Assembly (NCBI GenBank): GCA_904063045.1
Contig: CAJFCJ010000005.1
Location: forward strand, 651,167-715,166
Source of the DNA: Dimorphilus gyrociliatus
Taxonomy: Eukaryota; Annelida; Polychaeta; Dinophilidae
Length of the DNA: 64,000 bases
Reading direction: 5' to 3'
The position numbers and the translations under genes are program-made. How positions within the stretch are numbered: position 1 is the first letter of the stretch; each line of letters opens with the position of its first letter. Shown piece by piece: positions 61,951 to 64,000 of the stretch. A model generated the notes under the pieces. It was given only the letters and a program-made list of their open reading frames with translations, ran no database searches and had not been told where the DNA came from.

Positions 61951-64000
61951 TGATATCGTCAGCTCGTTAGCATGGGAGAAGGAGGAGAAACTACTAAGAA
62001 TTTAAAATTTTCCTTGATTTCAAAGTATAAATAGACTTCTCTGTAAACCGGTCAAAGTGACCGCAATGCTAGTCTGATATTAAATTGTCAATTACGAAGA
62101 AAATATACAACTATCGTCAAAGTATTCACAGTAATAGATATTTCAGTTTTGCATTTAAACTCTTCAACAAGAAGCTTACGGTTCGTTCGTACGAGATAAA
62201 TTTTGAGAAATTATTCGCATTCCTTCTAAAATTTCTGTAGAAACCCTACATTTCGGTCGTTCTTTTTCCAAATATTCATAAATAATCTTGTACGTTGTAC
62301 AAGAGTCTAAAGTTGAGGTAGGTTTATTTCATTTTGGAAAAATATGGCCATTATCTTCTCCCTTCTTATAATTAATATTCGTACAAAGTATCTAACTAAA
62401 TCAAACGAGTCTGTTTTATAAAAGGACTACCGAATGCAGTTGAATACTATTTTCTTTCTTACAAATTAGAACAGCTAACGAATAAGAAGTAAGAAGGAAA
62501 AGAAGAAGAAGAAGAAGAAGAAGATATGATACAATGATAGAGTGCAATACGTTTTTAATTAGAAGTAAACCGCCAATATTTAATTTAACACTGTCGTTTA
62601 CATTTTCAATTTTAGCTATATTGAATAAATCATCTGCTCTTAAATGAAGAGAAACAGTGATTAGTAATATGGGACGAGATAACTATTTTCTTTTATAGAA
62701 TAGATTTATTAAAAATACATAAATGTATCGCTCTAACTATTACTATTGAACAATATGATAAAGCGGAAAGGATTAAGCTATCTTTTGACTGACAGATTAT
62801 TAAAAGAGTTATGAAAAATACAGTAGGATTACCTATTTCAATAGAAAATTAATAAGTTTTCTTCAATTTAACACAATAAAGAAATTTATTTCATTAAAAC
62901 TGTTTTTTGAATTGATTGATCAAGTCTACTCGAAAAACGAATGACATTATTAACGCTATAGCCTATCTAAGCGTAGGAAGGTATAGAAGATGCACTAGGG
63001 AAACGAGAGATATATTGCAGAAAGTGGAAATTTCTACAAAAACACTAACATTTATACGCATTATATGGCTAAACTTGAACGCTGTAGTACACCCTGTAAA
63101 TATAGAATACATTAATTACACCTTGAAAAACGGCTCTAGGCTTGTAAAATTAAATTTAGCTATTATTTTTTTTTACTTTCTCAAAGCTGAAATAAGTGAA
63201 ATAGCTGGCAAAAAACTTCTTTACAACTCACCTTGGGAAGACTGAAGTATCTATTTTCTCACTTCTTCTTCTTTTTCTTCTTCTTCAACAAATTGAATAA
63301 GGAAAATGATACTTTCTTTTTCTTTATTTTCTTTGTAAGATTAATTTGGTTGATTCCAAAAGAAATTCAATTCTTTTTTTAGCTTTTCAATTAAAACCAC
63401 TGTAACTTTTATCACTGTTAATTACATTAAATTTCTTTAAATATACTAGTCAAAGGTGAATTAATTCCTTTAAGATGGAATTAATCTCCATCAGCTCTAT
63501 TGTTTGTTAAAAGTTTTGCTATTGGGTTTTTTGCCTAAACCCAATTTTAAATAGGTCAAATTATATGGAAAAGTTAGGAGGATACTCGATTTAAGAATTT
63601 TGCAAATCGGTGTATCGATTTGTTGACCGACTCTTTAACTCTATAATCCATCTAATGCGTTTCTATCAGGTTTACCTGATAGATGTAGGTTTATTATGAT
63701 TGCTATCAAGAACTCTTGTATGTATAAACCCTTATTTCCAAGAATAACAATCGCTCTTGAGTAAATCTGTTTTTTAAGACCTACATCTTCGCGATTTCTA
63801 TCTGTTTGCAAAGACAGTTTGCTTGTTTTGTTACATTGTACTATTCTTAAATTATTTACGAGTTTTCGTTGGAATGTTACATCGCTTGAACGTTGGGGAA
63901 AATCACTAGGCAAATCGCACGCTTAGAGAGGTGATCAATTAAATATTGGAGGGGAGCCAATGTCTTTATTTATAATAATGTTACTTTCTCAATTCTCGTT
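61951..64000. other. AT-rich end of window, no supported gene
   Basis: Contains a (GAA)n tract at about 62501-62523 and a CTT-rich tract near 63263-63287. ORFs at 62916-63245 (+) and 63641-63913 (-) have no recognised motif and AT-driven composition. Either could be an exon of an unknown gene, but I cannot support it. Confidence 0.4.
62501..62523. repeat. (GAA)n trinucleotide repeat
   Basis: About seven AGA/GAA units in a purine-only stretch. Confidence 0.9.

Noticed and set aside
62592-62606. ENVND on the minus strand, like a cadherin linker
   Set aside because: No proline after it and no LDRE, DxD or strand pattern around it; one short match is expected by chance.
62916-63245. 109-codon plus-strand ORF near the window end
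   Set aside because: No recognised family, no splice context, AT-driven composition; left unannotated as a gene.

Overview
This window is nuclear DNA from an invertebrate animal. It is AT-rich and intron-rich (GT-AG introns, many only 50-110 bases), with AATAAA signals and abundant microsatellites. It carries animal-specific families: Sprouty, NDFIP, an anionic Cys-loop channel and cadherin repeats. The phylum cannot be fixed from the sequence; a bilaterian such as a lophotrochozoan is plausible but is inference. I see no bacterial features, CRISPR array, tRNA, rRNA or intact transposon.

Layout. At 1.3-2.4 kb (+) is a complete four-exon NDFIP-type adaptor for NEDD4-family ubiquitin ligases. 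At 5.35-6.07 kb (-) is a Sprouty-type inhibitor of receptor tyrosine kinase signalling. At 9.9-10.8 kb (-) are the last exons of a cysteine-rich, probably GPI-anchored surface protein, followed by a tiny cysteine-rich ORF at 11.2-11.4 kb. At 12.4-13.2 kb (-) is a probable short multi-exon gene that I cannot identify. From 13.2 to 22.3 kb I see mostly repeats and no supported gene. From 22.3 to 31.9 kb (+) is a complete seven-exon anion-selective Cys-loop receptor of the GluCl/GlyR group, 437 residues, with phases that agree at every junction.

The dominant feature is a giant non-classical cadherin on the minus strand, 35.8-57.8 kb. It has about 32 exons, roughly 6,380 residues, a signal peptide, about 56 extracellular cadherin (EC) repeats by linker count, one membrane span and a short tail without an obvious catenin site. 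That exceeds the repeat number of Fat (34) and Dachsous/CDH23 (27).

The 5' half of this gene is built from a six-EC super-repeat present five times plus a shortened sixth copy. Each position in the six has its own signature: paired cysteines at positions 1 and 5, a Trp linker after position 1, a DPD-type position 3, and an IPVTI-type position 5. The 3' half, about 21 ECs, lies in a single uninterrupted 7.06-kb exon. Four kb upstream of the gene start, at about 61.84-61.95 kb, is a decayed orphan copy of one of its exons, with an in-frame stop but a preserved splice donor.

The genes do not form a pathway; they are independent animal genes, mostly in signalling and cell-surface functions.
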